Origin: Stephanodiscus triporus
Taxonomy: Eukaryota; Bacillariophyta; Thalassiosirophyceae; Thalassiosirales; Thalassiosiraceae
Assembly (NCBI GenBank): GCA_036939755.1
Contig: JALLAZ010001389.1
Coordinates: 1-12,521, forward strand
Length of the DNA: 12,521 nt
Direction of reading: 5' to 3'
Shown piece after piece: positions 1-7,469 of the stretch. The position numbers were made by a program, and so were the translations under genes. The stretch's first letter is position 1, and each line of letters begins with the position of its first letter. The notes below the pieces were generated by a model that did not search any database, was not told the DNA's origin, and saw only the letters and a program-made list of their open reading frames with translations.

Positions 1-1228
1 CATCAACTTTGTTACTTGCCGAATCCAGCTTGTCAAGAGTTGTGTTATTGAGCATTGTCTTAGTGCCCTCGATATCGCCATCAACATTGTCATCCGTCTC
101 AGAAATGATCTCATCCTCGTTGATAGCCACCTTGGATAACATCCTGTGTTTATTTGCAAAGGTATAGCAGTAGTAGCATATATCTTCAGCCGGCCGACTC
201 ACTTTAAGGTTAGGGTAATCAGTCTTCCACTTATTGTAGTATGTTCCCAACGACACAAAGGTATCCTCGAAGCCTTCAACACCTTCTGCAGTTAACGTTC
301 CATTTGGACCAACTGTAACTTTAAAGCCAAGAGATTCCATGTACCGATAATAACAATTGCGATATCCCATGTTTATTGGAAGATATGTATTTCCATCGGT
401 GTCCTCTCTATTTGCACAACCACGTGCTCCATCAACCACTTTTGCAATTACCCTGGTGGCTCTGACCTCTCCAAGTAAATGCAAATAATCAAAATGATGC
501 CGTAAGTGAACCATACGTGGATCATCATATTTGATTGTCACGTTGCTTTTCTTTCCAGCTGCTGCATGACGTGGCATGACTCCACGGGAAGCAGCAGCTC
601 GGATGGACGAATATCGTCTCCATCCAATACCCAACAATGAACGCATCCCCATTGAGCATAGTTTATGTGCTTGAGATGCCCAAACACAATCGATGTTACC
701 GGCCCAGGTGGCATCGTATGGTAAACAAAACCAAAGGTGTTTGTGACCAGTCCTAGCGGCAATTGCATATTTGTACCACTCTAAAACAATGCTGTCTTGG
801 TCGTATTTAGTCTTCCTCTCGTACTGAACCAAATACTTTGCCACACACTCCCGGACATTCAGATCAGATAGTATGTCAAGGCAATCGCATGTTTTATTCC
901 CACATGAAGTAAGACGGGTGATCCCCTCGAGCACAATCACAAACAGCTCGTCATCACTCATTTTCCTCATGCTTTTTGGATTCCGATAACTCGATCTGAT
1001 TGTTGCCTCTTCCTCTTCACCCTCTTCACCGCCCTCGGTCGCATGATCACCCCCCCTTCGTTTTTGTGCAGATCTGGTGTTCATCGACGGCGAGTCAAGA
1101 AGACCAAGTTGGATGGGCCTTGCCGGTGATAAGAGCTGCTCTGGAAGAAAAGATACGCTGCCATTCGGACAAATAGGCGAGCATGGGCATGGACTTCCAG
1201 TCCTTGCCGCGTCTGTCGTTGTCATCAT
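1..1228 (-). CDS. Partial transposase-like protein of a diatom multicopy family (runs off left edge)
   Basis: Reading the minus strand from the ATG at 1228 gives 409 codons without a stop down to base 2, so the 3' end lies outside the window. An in-frame stop at 1333-1331 makes 1228 the earliest ATG; M90 (961-959, M-S-D-D-E) is an alternative start. Residues 1-75 are low-complexity with an acidic run. A Cys cluster (C-G-N-K-T-C-D-C) and a conserved-looking block ending in Q-D-S-I-V-L-E-W-Y-K-Y-A follow. An L-G-I-G-W-R-R segment (from residue 199) looks like a helix-turn-helix. Then come Y-L-P-I-N-M-G-Y-R and a W334...P346-x2-D349-I-C351-x2-C354 motif, probably a zinc-binding pair. This order (HTH, Y-R-x-Y, W-x3-Y-P, D-I-C-x2-C) resembles uncharacterised DDE-type transposase-like proteins abundant in diatoms; that is inference from memory. 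Any catalytic half would lie to the left. It could instead be a host gene of unknown role. There is no signal peptide or membrane segment. That a long open coding frame exists is much surer than its function. Confidence 0.6.
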   Translation of the reverse strand, partial: MMTTTDAARTGSPCPCSPICPNGSVSFLPEQLLSPARPIQLGLLDSPSMNTRSAQKRRGGDHATEGGEEGEEEEATIRSSYRNPKSMRKMSDDELFVIVLEGITRLTSCGNKTCDCLDILSDLNVRECVAKYLVQYERKTKYDQDSIVLEWYKYAIAARTGHKHLWFCLPYDATWAGNIDCVWASQAHKLCSMGMRSLLGIGWRRYSSIRAAASRGVMPRHAAAGKKSNVTIKYDDPRMVHLRHHFDYLHLLGEVRATRVIAKVVDGARGCANREDTDGNTYLPINMGYRNCYYRYMESLGFKVTVGPNGTLTAEGVEGFEDTFVSLGTYYNKWKTDYPNLKVSRPAEDICYYCYTFANKHRMLSKVAINEDEIISETDDNVDGDIEGTKTMLNNTTLDKLDSASNKVD

Positions 1229-1251
1229 GATCGTTGTGTCGAAGCTTCGTC

Positions 1252-1527
1252 GTTGTGTCGGTCGGGGCTTCGCGGTCGTGTCGGTCGGGGCTTCGCGGTC
1301 GTGTCGGTCGGAGCTTCGGGGTCGTGTCGGTCAGGGCTTCGCGGTCGTGTCGGTCGGAGCTTCGGGGTCGTGTGGGTCAGGGCTTCGCGGTCGTGTCGGT
1401 CGGGCTCTGTTGTCGACGCGCGCGCCCGTCGTGCGGTCGTGTCGGTCGGAGCTTCGGGGTCGTGTCGGTCGGGGCTTCGCCGTCGTGTCGGTAGGGCTCT
1501 GTTGTCGACGCGCGCGCCCGTCGTTGT
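1252..1527. repeat. GC-rich 23-bp tandem array
   Basis: The array holds twelve 23-bp periods. The typical unit starts GTCGTGTCGGTCGG, continues with RGCTTC and ends GSG. Clear units begin at 1252, 1275, 1298, 1321, 1344, 1367, 1436 and 1459. At 1390 and again at 1482 a 46-bp (two-period) variant replaces two units and carries GTCGACGCGCGCGCCC. The two variants are exactly 92 bp (four periods) apart, so the array grew partly by copying a four-unit block. It ends 24 bp upstream of the ATG at 1228 and so lies in the 5' flank of that gene. Several frames stay open through it only because the unit contains few stop-like triplets. Confidence 0.93.
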
Positions 1528-1897
1528 GTCGTGAGAACGGGTCGGACTCCGAGGAAAGTGGGACGAGCAAGTCCCGACGCGATGGGGGTTGTCGACGGTG
1601 TGAATGGTTTGCCGTTCCGCTCTTTTTTGAGAAACTTTTTTCGCGCTCTTCGGCAGCCAAAATTGGGGACGAAAAAACACAAAAAAGAGTTGTGTCGGAC
1701 CTACCCTAGCTAAAATGAGTTTTGGAGACGGGCCAAGAGTAGTTTAACCTCCCCAGCACGCTGTTTCGCATTCTACGATGGAACAGATAGAGAGATGGGG
1801 GGAAGACATTTCCAAAGATGGGTTGGATGCAATTTCGACCTCATAAATTATTCGGGCGATTTTTCGTCCGTTTGTAGGTTCCCGCCAAAATGTCAAT
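1528..1897. other. Intergenic, no gene recognised
   Basis: This stretch lies between the tandem array and the first recognisable reverse transcriptase codons. It contains T-runs and A-runs (1621-1690) and one more GTGTCGG word near 1693, echoing the array. I see no coding frame, RNA gene or LTR. The left part may hold the promoter of the minus-strand gene at 1-1228. The right part may be degraded retroelement sequence, because the pol frame hits a TAA at 1844-1846. Confidence 0.5.
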
Positions 1898-3547
1898 GTA
1901 CCCTTTCTATTCGAACAGTCTTATGTGTCCAACGCCTTCGCTGAAGCTCCGCCCCCAAAACAAGGATTCTACATTTACCCCGGCCGCGCGTTCAATGAAT
2001 GGTGGGTCCGACATTTGTTACGCCCTCCCTTAGAGCCTGGCCAAGTCATCCCCATCCTCTCAGCCATGCAAGGCCATCCAGAATCGCCACGCCTATGGTA
2101 GAAGCATGCAGACTCTATACTTTGCGATATTGGAATGACCCCCACCGTACATGAACCTTGCCTGTATTTCAGTATCATCAACGGCAACCATACTCTCCTC
2201 AAATGGCAAGTTGATGATTTTGCCATCACTGCACCCGATGAACGCACCGCCAGCATCCTACTTGACCTAATCGACGATGAACTCTCCATTCCCATGAAAT
2301 GCCAAGGCTACCTCGATATGTATAATGGCGTGGACGTCCTACAAATGCGCGACTATATCAAAATCTCTACAACTACTTTTATCAATAAGATCTGTGAGAA
2401 ATACCTCTCCTCCTGGATGCACAACTTTGTCACTACCGAGGATAGACCAACGCCCTTATCATCTGATCCTTCCTGGCTAAAGAAATTCAACGCCGCCATT
2501 GGTGACCCAGACCCAGAGGTACAGAAACGGCTCGCCAAATCAATGCAGCTCGTCTATCGATGCGGTGTCGGCGAACTCATTTGGGCAATGACTACAACAC
2601 GTCCAGATCTCGCTTACGCCAGCGTTAAACTCTCACAGGCAAACTGCTGTCCTCGCGACCATCACTACCACGGTGTCAAGCACGCTCTCAAATATCTTTA
2701 TGCCACACGCGATGATGGCCTCTACTTCTGGCGAACTGCTCCCCGTCCTGAATTCAAAGAAGGCCCCCTTCCGTGCATCAACAGCAACAAACAGGACCTC
2801 CTCCTTGCTATGGCTCGACTGGAACACGATGCTAACGTTATGCACGCATACGCCGACTCCGACTGGGCCACATGTGTGAAGACACGCCAATCATTTGGTG
2901 GCGCTGTCATTCGTCTTGCAGGAGGCACTATCGCGTACAAATGTAAATTTCAACCAACGGTCGCCGGCTCCTCCACCGAAGCCGAGATTATGGCCACCTA
3001 CAACACCGGAAAAATGATCCTCTTCGTACGCAGTGTATTATGGGACCTCGGCATTCCCCAAGAGGCTGCCACCGTCCTCTACGAAGACAAAGATGCTTGT
3101 ACCGCCATGGGCAATGCTCAGAAGCCCACTCCTTGAACTAGACACATGGATATCAAATATTTCTCAATCTGCGAATGGGTTGACAGAGACTTGATGCTGC
3201 TCGAGCGCATCGACACAAAAATAAATATGTCTGACCACCTCACGAAAGGACTCACCCGTGCTCTCTTCCATCGACACGCTGATTTCCTCCTCGGCCACAT
3301 CCCTCCGGCCTACTCTCCCGTCTACGCAACCCTTATCGGATCATACACGGACACCTTCATCAATATTGATGACTACGTCCCAGACTCCTTCACTACTCCT
3401 ACTTGCGCCGCTGCCGCTCGCGTCCACGCTCCGCTTCGCGACGACTACGCAGGCAGCCCCTGGCTCATCGTACTTTGGCATGATCATGGTTTGTACAATC
3501 CATCATGCTCGCATATTGGATTGTGGGGGGTGTTACCGATACAGTAG
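1898..3547 (+). pseudogene. Ty1/copia (CoDi-like) retrotransposon pol relic: RT C-terminal part and RNase H
   Basis: One frame carries recognisable copia pol. The reverse transcriptase region begins near 1922 (S-N-A-F-A-E-A-P-P-P) and has H-P-E-S-P-R-L-W (to 2098), Q-V-D-D-F at 2207-2221 and T-T-R-P-D-L-A-Y near 2596. RNase H follows with A-D-S-D-W from 2852, S-S-T-E-A-E near 2970 and D-K-D-A-C-T-A-M-G near 3095. The tail from 3146 resumes at H-M-D-I-K-Y-F and ends at TAG 3545-3547. The copy is dead. TAG at 2099-2101 interrupts the RT right after L-W, and TGA at 3134-3136 interrupts RNase H after Q-K-P-T-P. Codon 1922-1924 is Tyr where copia RTs have the first catalytic Asp. No gag, protease or integrase is recognisable upstream, so the 5' half is missing or unrecognisable. 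There are no frameshifts within 1898-3547. Q-V-D-D instead of Y-V-D-D is, as I recall, normal for diatom copia elements and is not a lesion. Confidence 0.9.
3523..3530 (+). other. Polypurine tract before the 3' LTR
   Basis: GTGGGGGG immediately precedes TGTTACCG at 3531. A G-run abutting a TG-starting LTR at the end of a copia pol frame is the usual arrangement for plus-strand priming. The pol frame reads 17 bp past this point before its stop. Confidence 0.6.
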
Positions 3548-3660
3548 ATATCCTAAGCTAGCACACAACTTAGTCTATCATCCTAACACACAACTTAGTC
3601 TATCACCCTATCGCTACCATGAGTACGATGGGATTCTGACAACAATACTCTAAGTCGGAC
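3531..3660 (+). mobile_element. Start of 3' LTR of the copia relic (right boundary uncertain)
   Basis: The LTR is inferred to begin at TG (3531) directly after the polypurine tract. No matching 5' LTR exists in the window because the element is 5'-truncated or decayed, so the right end cannot be fixed by LTR-LTR comparison and the end given is nominal. The remaining bases to 3894 hold no gene that I can recognise. Confidence 0.4.
3562..3611 (+). repeat. Two 25-bp direct repeats inside the presumed LTR
   Basis: The 19-mer CACACAACTTAGTCTATCA occurs at 3562-3580 and 3587-3605, 25 bp apart. With the following TCCTAA / CCCTAT the units are 3562-3586 and 3587-3611. It may be an LTR enhancer-type repeat or simple slippage. 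Confidence 0.85.
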
Positions 3661-3894
3661 AGCCACACCTACTTATGATGTTATCACCTTCTTGGTTCGT
3701 TCTTTCCCATATTTGCCATATGCAGCCCTGCAACATCCGACATGCAGCACCTTATATGAGAAAGTCCATTATTTTGCAGAATAGTTCTTGTGATGTATTA
3801 CGTTTACAACAATCAACCTCGCATTTCATTCCACATTGACATTCGAGGATGAATCAATCCAACAAGAGATACGATACCATCTAACTTCCTGCAA

Positions 3895-5064
3895 TCACCA
3901 ATTCCACAAAGAAAGCTTGGATGTCACTTCATCAGCAGAACCGTCACAGCCATTTATCAATTTTGACAATACCTTCTGAAAACCCGTCGCCGCAACCTCC
4001 TCTTCCTTCGCGTCATCGATCCGTCCGAGGGACGCTCGATTCGGATAACGAGGCTTATTATCGAAAGTATCATTTGACACAGCATCACCTGGCCAATCAT
4101 CCCTGTAGAGAGCATCTTTGATCCCGTCATATGACAACTCCTTGACAGCCTTCTCAACGAACATATAGGACTGTGTCGTCGTTGCAGCCAAGCTCTTGGT
4201 GAAGCTCTTCACGAGCTTTGAGAGGTCAGTTGTAAACCCGTCATCATGCGGTTCATCGGCGGTATCGCGTACATTGCTGCCATTGGAAGTATCGGACCAC
4301 CAGTTTTGCCATTCCTTCGAGCAGCGTCCAAGAGAAAGAGATGCTTCGACGTAGCAGGTTTTGATTGATAGAATTTTGTCGTCATTTGAAGGTTCTGGCG
4401 CGAACATACTTTCAGAGCTTGAAGTGCTTGAGGCCCTTCTCATTGCCCGTTCTATGACCTCTTCCAGCTGTCCTTGTTTCTCCAGGAGATCTTCTCGTTC
4501 CTTCAATAAAGACAGAGTGAAGGGCAGCAGCAAATTCTGCTCTTCAAGTACGCCCCTCAAACGATGGGCCTCGTTTTTCCAAACACGAGTTCTCCATGAC
4601 TCATATGATAACAAGGTCACGGATATCACAATGATAACGGTTATATGCACCATGTTGAATGGGCCGTAACGACCAGCATTCAAACGAGACGAAAACGATG
4701 GCTGTACTGATCCCAATTTGGTCAGAATGTTCCCAGTAGAATTAACACCTTCTACTCTGTTGGTCTTGTCGTGTTCGTTTGTAACACCGGATGCTGCCAT
4801 GCTCCTAACCTCGCTGGGCAAGAACAATGTCTCGGGGATGGATAAGGACACCGATTCGATCCTTCTCTCTTCATCATCTCCATTATATTCTTCGCCCTCG
4901 AGAATGAGCTGCCCTAGATGCTCAGAATTTTCTGCAGCGTCCACGATACCACCTACCTCGACGATATCGTCATCCGGGTCTGACCAATTTTCTTCGTTCA
5001 CCATGCTATAGATGTCATCGCCAACTGCGGCGTTGTTGGTGCAATCATTTTCTTCGTTCAACAT
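3895..5064 (-). CDS. Unrecognised acidic single-pass membrane protein with coiled coil
   Basis: The frame is 389 codons with no intron, from the ATG at 5064 to TGA at 3897-3895. Nine bases further upstream the frame contains only a TTG and then a TGA, so 5064 is the first ATG. I do not recognise the family. Residues 1-70 are very acidic and contain N-E-E-N twice (residues 3-6 and 23-26). A hydrophobic stretch M-V-H-I-T-V-I-I-V-I-S-V-T-L-L at about 138-152 is the only membrane segment. It is followed by a basic patch (R-T-R-V-W-K) and a heptad-like, Leu/Glu-rich stretch at about 162-210 that should form a coiled coil. After that comes a Ser-rich linker, a W-Q-N-W-W motif near 253-257, and an amphipathic C-terminal half. 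There is no N-terminal signal peptide. An acidic N-terminus on one side and a coiled coil on the other fits an organelle or nuclear-envelope anchored tether, but that is only inference. It is divergent from the gene at 5646. Confidence 0.75.
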   Translation of the reverse strand: MLNEENDCTNNAAVGDDIYSMVNEENWSDPDDDIVEVGGIVDAAENSEHLGQLILEGEEYNGDDEERRIESVSLSIPETLFLPSEVRSMAASGVTNEHDKTNRVEGVNSTGNILTKLGSVQPSFSSRLNAGRYGPFNMVHITVIIVISVTLLSYESWRTRVWKNEAHRLRGVLEEQNLLLPFTLSLLKEREDLLEKQGQLEEVIERAMRRASSTSSSESMFAPEPSNDDKILSIKTCYVEASLSLGRCSKEWQNWWSDTSNGSNVRDTADEPHDDGFTTDLSKLVKSFTKSLAATTTQSYMFVEKAVKELSYDGIKDALYRDDWPGDAVSNDTFDNKPRYPNRASLGRIDDAKEEEVAATGFQKVLSKLINGCDGSADEVTSKLSLWNW

Positions 5065-5645
5065 TCTTCTCAAGGCAACGATTCATGCAAAATGGTGGTT
5101 GTATGATGTTTACCTTATTCTGATTGGAGAAAGGGATGATGTTGCGGGCAGCAGGCTCGGCTTTCTAGTGACAGGTGGAAAGAAAGCTGATACCCGCCGC
5201 AATATAGGTTCCAGCATTCCAGCTCTTTCGAGTGAACGGTGCGAGCACTCCTCACTCCTCACCCATCACGCTTCTTGGAGCGAGTGTAGAGTAGAGTAGA
5301 GTAGTGGGAGGAAAGGAAAGCAAGGTCGAGCTTGCCGCCAGGAAATTCTTGTGAGCTGGGACCGGAACACATGAAGTTTCAAACAAACGTTTGCCCGGAA
5401 ACTTCTTTGTGCGTGCAAGGTTCAACACAAGAGGTGTCAAGATATTTCCGTTTTTCGCAAACTGTACTATTCCCACGTTGAGCGCAACGGCCGGCGCGCG
5501 CGCGTTGACGTGATTGCCTTGTTCTCTTGCGCACGACCTCGTCGGCCTTCTGGTTGTTTTTCGGCCGGGCTCTGCCCGATCTTCTTTTCTCCCCATAAAA
5601 GTCAGAAGTAATCAAGTCAAAAGTAAACCCAAAGCAATCAAAACC
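5065..5645. promoter_or_regulatory. Divergent intergenic region (putative shared promoter)
   Basis: These 581 bp separate the start codons of two divergent genes, so both promoters must lie here unless there are further 5' exons. Visible items are an AGAGT microsatellite-like run at 5285-5305, a GGCCGGCGCGCGCGCG block around 5489-5504, TGACGT at 5506-5511, and a weak TATA-like CATAAAAG at about 5594, some 50 bp before the ATG at 5646. Open frames here on either strand are short and low in complexity. I see no RNA gene. Confidence 0.4.
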
Positions 5646-6771
5646 ATGATGAAGAAGAATGGAACGTCAACGTCCGCCTGCGGTAACGTCAACGACGTTG
5701 CAGGTGGACGTAAAACTATGAATCCCGTCGCTGTCGCCGGGGGCGAGGCGGGGACGGACAGTGGTGCCATCCTCGTGAGCTTCGGACACGACGATGCCGT
5801 CGTCTTCGCGGACGAGTTCGAGAGCGTGCCTTCTCTCGAATCCGAAGACGACGATGATGATGATGTTGAGGAGGAGGAGGAGGAGAGCGATGACGAGGAG
5901 GGTGAGTGACCACCAGTTGACCGGTTGTTCTTGTTGTCCTTCCTTCCGGATGTGAGCACGCACATACCTTTCGGTTGATGTTTTGTAATCGACTCTCTCA
6001 CCTCCCCCCGCCCCCCCTCTCTCCTCTCCTCTACTCTCCCTCTCTCTTCCGACAGAGGACGCCGAGTTGAACGAGGGACTAGCGGAACGCCTCCGCGTCC
6101 TTGCTGACGCCCGATCCCTGAAGATCCTCGCGATGGCCTTCCTCCACCCCGAGAAGAAGACCTTCAACACCTACTTCCTCCTCGAGGGGACGGATCCCGC
6201 CGTCTTCGGGAGGAACTACTTCGACCGTCACTCCGCGCCCGAGCGCCTGACGCGCGAGGAGGCCGACGAGGAGGCGGAGGTCCTCGAGGACGCGAGGAGG
6301 CTGAGGGAGGCCGCCGCGGCCTACCTCCACCCCGAGGTCGGCGTCGCGACCGCCGCCCCCGAAAACTTCGGCCGCAACTACTTCGGCCGCTACTCCGCTC
6401 CCGAGACGGAGGACAAGGAGCTTGCCGACGAGCGTGCTCGTGTGTTCGCTGAGGCGGCCGCCCTCAAGAAGTTGGCGGTCGACTACTTGCATCCCGAGGT
6501 CGGAGTCACGTCCGCCGACGGCGCCTGCTTCGGCCGCAACTACTTCAACCGCTACTCCGCCCCCGAGACCGAGGACGACGAGTTCGCGGACGAACGCGCG
6601 GAGATTTTGGAAGAAGCCGCTGCCCTCAAGAAGCTTGCTGCCGTGGTCAAGGGAGCGAATCTTCCCAGTATCAAGTCCGCTAAATCCAGCTCTTCGGAAT
6701 ATGACGTTGGCGCCACGAAGAAGTCTGCTTCCTCTGTTAACTTGTTCGGTCTTTCGGAGGAGGTGTTCTAA
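5646..6771 (+). CDS. Acidic protein with three 54-residue F-G-R-N-Y-F / S-A-P-E repeats (two exons)
   Basis: Exon 1 is 5646-5901 and exon 2 is 6056-6771, joined in phase 1 (G + AG = Glu86), giving 323 residues. The start ATG at 5646 has an AAAACC context; a second ATG follows at once. Residues 1-60 are Gly/Ala-rich, and about 65-90 is an Asp/Glu tract that spans the splice junction. Repeats follow: F-G-R-N-Y-F begins at residues 136, 190 and 244, exactly 54 apart, each followed by x-R-x-S-A-P-E. Between them lies an Ala/Glu/Leu-rich helical stretch ending in [FY]-L-H-P-E (H116, H177, H231). Unit 1 has seven extra residues between H-P-E and F-G-R. After the third unit the helical half repeats once more without H-P-E. 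The C-terminal 35 residues are Ser/Lys-rich. There is no signal peptide or membrane segment. I have seen such repeats only in diatom proteins and know no function. A repeating helix-loop scaffold or ligand-binding protein is a guess. Confidence 0.85.
5902..6055 (+). other. 154-bp GT-AG intron
   Basis: The donor is G|GTGAGTG at 5901/5902. The acceptor is a long C/T tract (about 6001-6050) ending CGACAG at 6055. Reading straight through gives a TGA eight bases into the intron, while splicing restores one frame into the repeat domain. The intron interrupts a run of Asp/Glu codons. Confidence 0.9.
6205..6645 (+). repeat. Coding repeat, 162-bp (54-residue) period
   Basis: Units begin at 6205, 6367 and 6529, counted from the Phe codon of F-G-R-N-Y-F. 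The third lacks its last part. Units 2 and 3 share long protein stretches (F-G-R-N-Y-F-x-R-Y-S-A-P-E-T-E-D) but differ at many third codon positions. That suggests an old duplication kept under selection on the protein rather than a recent tandem copy. Confidence 0.92.
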
Positions 6772-7469
6772 TTTTTATCGGATCATGGGGATTTATTTGT
6801 ATACACTCGGGGAGACATAGTGTTCTAACAAATCACAGGCAAGGCCATAAATGGAATATCTCTACATAGTCGTTTTATTTACTACAATACTGCTTGAGTC
6901 TTTGTTTCATCGCAGTGGTGCAATAGCAAACCTTGGGTACGTCGCAGATCTCCATTGCAGGGTGGGAGGCTCCGGTGATCGTTGCAATACTCATAGAATT
7001 ATCATCTGAACAACCTTTTTACCTGCTATTTTATGTAGAAAGTATCTTTTCTCTGAAGATGACATGTTCAAATATTTCATTTGGCAGGGGGTGTGCTCAA
7101 ACTGAAATGATATCTTTTGTTGCAAATATTATCCGTCAGTCCAGAAACCAGGCCATTCCATAAGCGGCTGACATAAAAGAAGAAGGGAGGGCCAACCATG
7201 GCCAACTCGAGCAGTTGCGAGGCCAACGAGCGACGACGAAAAGTAGTATAAAATCTTTATGCCGTCTGTCCGTCAGCGCTTCTGGATCTTTATGCCGGCA
7301 GAGCCTGCATTTCCCATCCGCGTTGGAGCTCGTATCGTAGATATGGTACTTATGGTAGTACAATACTTTCGGAACAGTAAGTGGCCGCCGGAGAACTTAT
7401 CTGCGTTGAGGCGATAGTTTAGATTTTCGAACATACCGCTAGTAAGACGATACCGAGCCAATTGGAACC
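6772..7469. other. Intergenic region: 3' end of repeat-protein gene, promoter of isocitrate dehydrogenase
   Basis: The left two thirds are AT-rich with nothing that I recognise. The right third holds a TATA-like box (7247-7253), a duplicated 12-mer ATCTTTATGCCG at 7253-7264 and 7286-7297 (33 bp apart), and a CCAATTGG word just before the start codon of the next gene. An ATG at 7198 in strong context (ACCATGG) opens a 17-codon frame ending in the TATA-like box. It would matter only if transcription starts upstream of it. Confidence 0.45.
7247..7253 (+). promoter_or_regulatory. Candidate TATA box of isocitrate dehydrogenase
   Basis: TATAAAA matches the TATA consensus exactly and lies 217 bp before the start codon at 7470. 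That would give a 5' untranslated region of roughly 190 bases. It rests on sequence match and position only. Confidence 0.3.

Noticed and set aside
538..768. 76-codon minus-strand frame inside 1-1228
   Set aside because: It is a shifted shadow of the longer open frame, which keeps motif structure over 409 codons.
1252..1527. CRISPR-like array
   Set aside because: Units abut one another without unique spacers, and the genome is eukaryotic.
1077..1709. Plus-strand frame of 210 codons (and overlapping frames on both strands) across the tandem array
   Set aside because: It is open only because the 23-bp unit lacks stops in several frames. The product is a repetitive Arg/Gly/Ser string with no non-repeat homology.
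2207..2221. Q-V-D-D read as a destroyed Y-V-D-D catalytic motif
   Set aside because: As I recall, diatom copia elements normally have Gln here, so it is not counted as a lesion.
5065..5073. Start of the membrane protein at 5073
   Set aside because: That codon is TTG. The first ATG in frame is at 5064 and an in-frame TGA lies just upstream.
5252..5596. 114-codon minus-strand frame in the divergent promoter
   Set aside because: It has no recognisable domain, an overlapping frame of similar quality lies alongside, and its position is expected to be regulatory.
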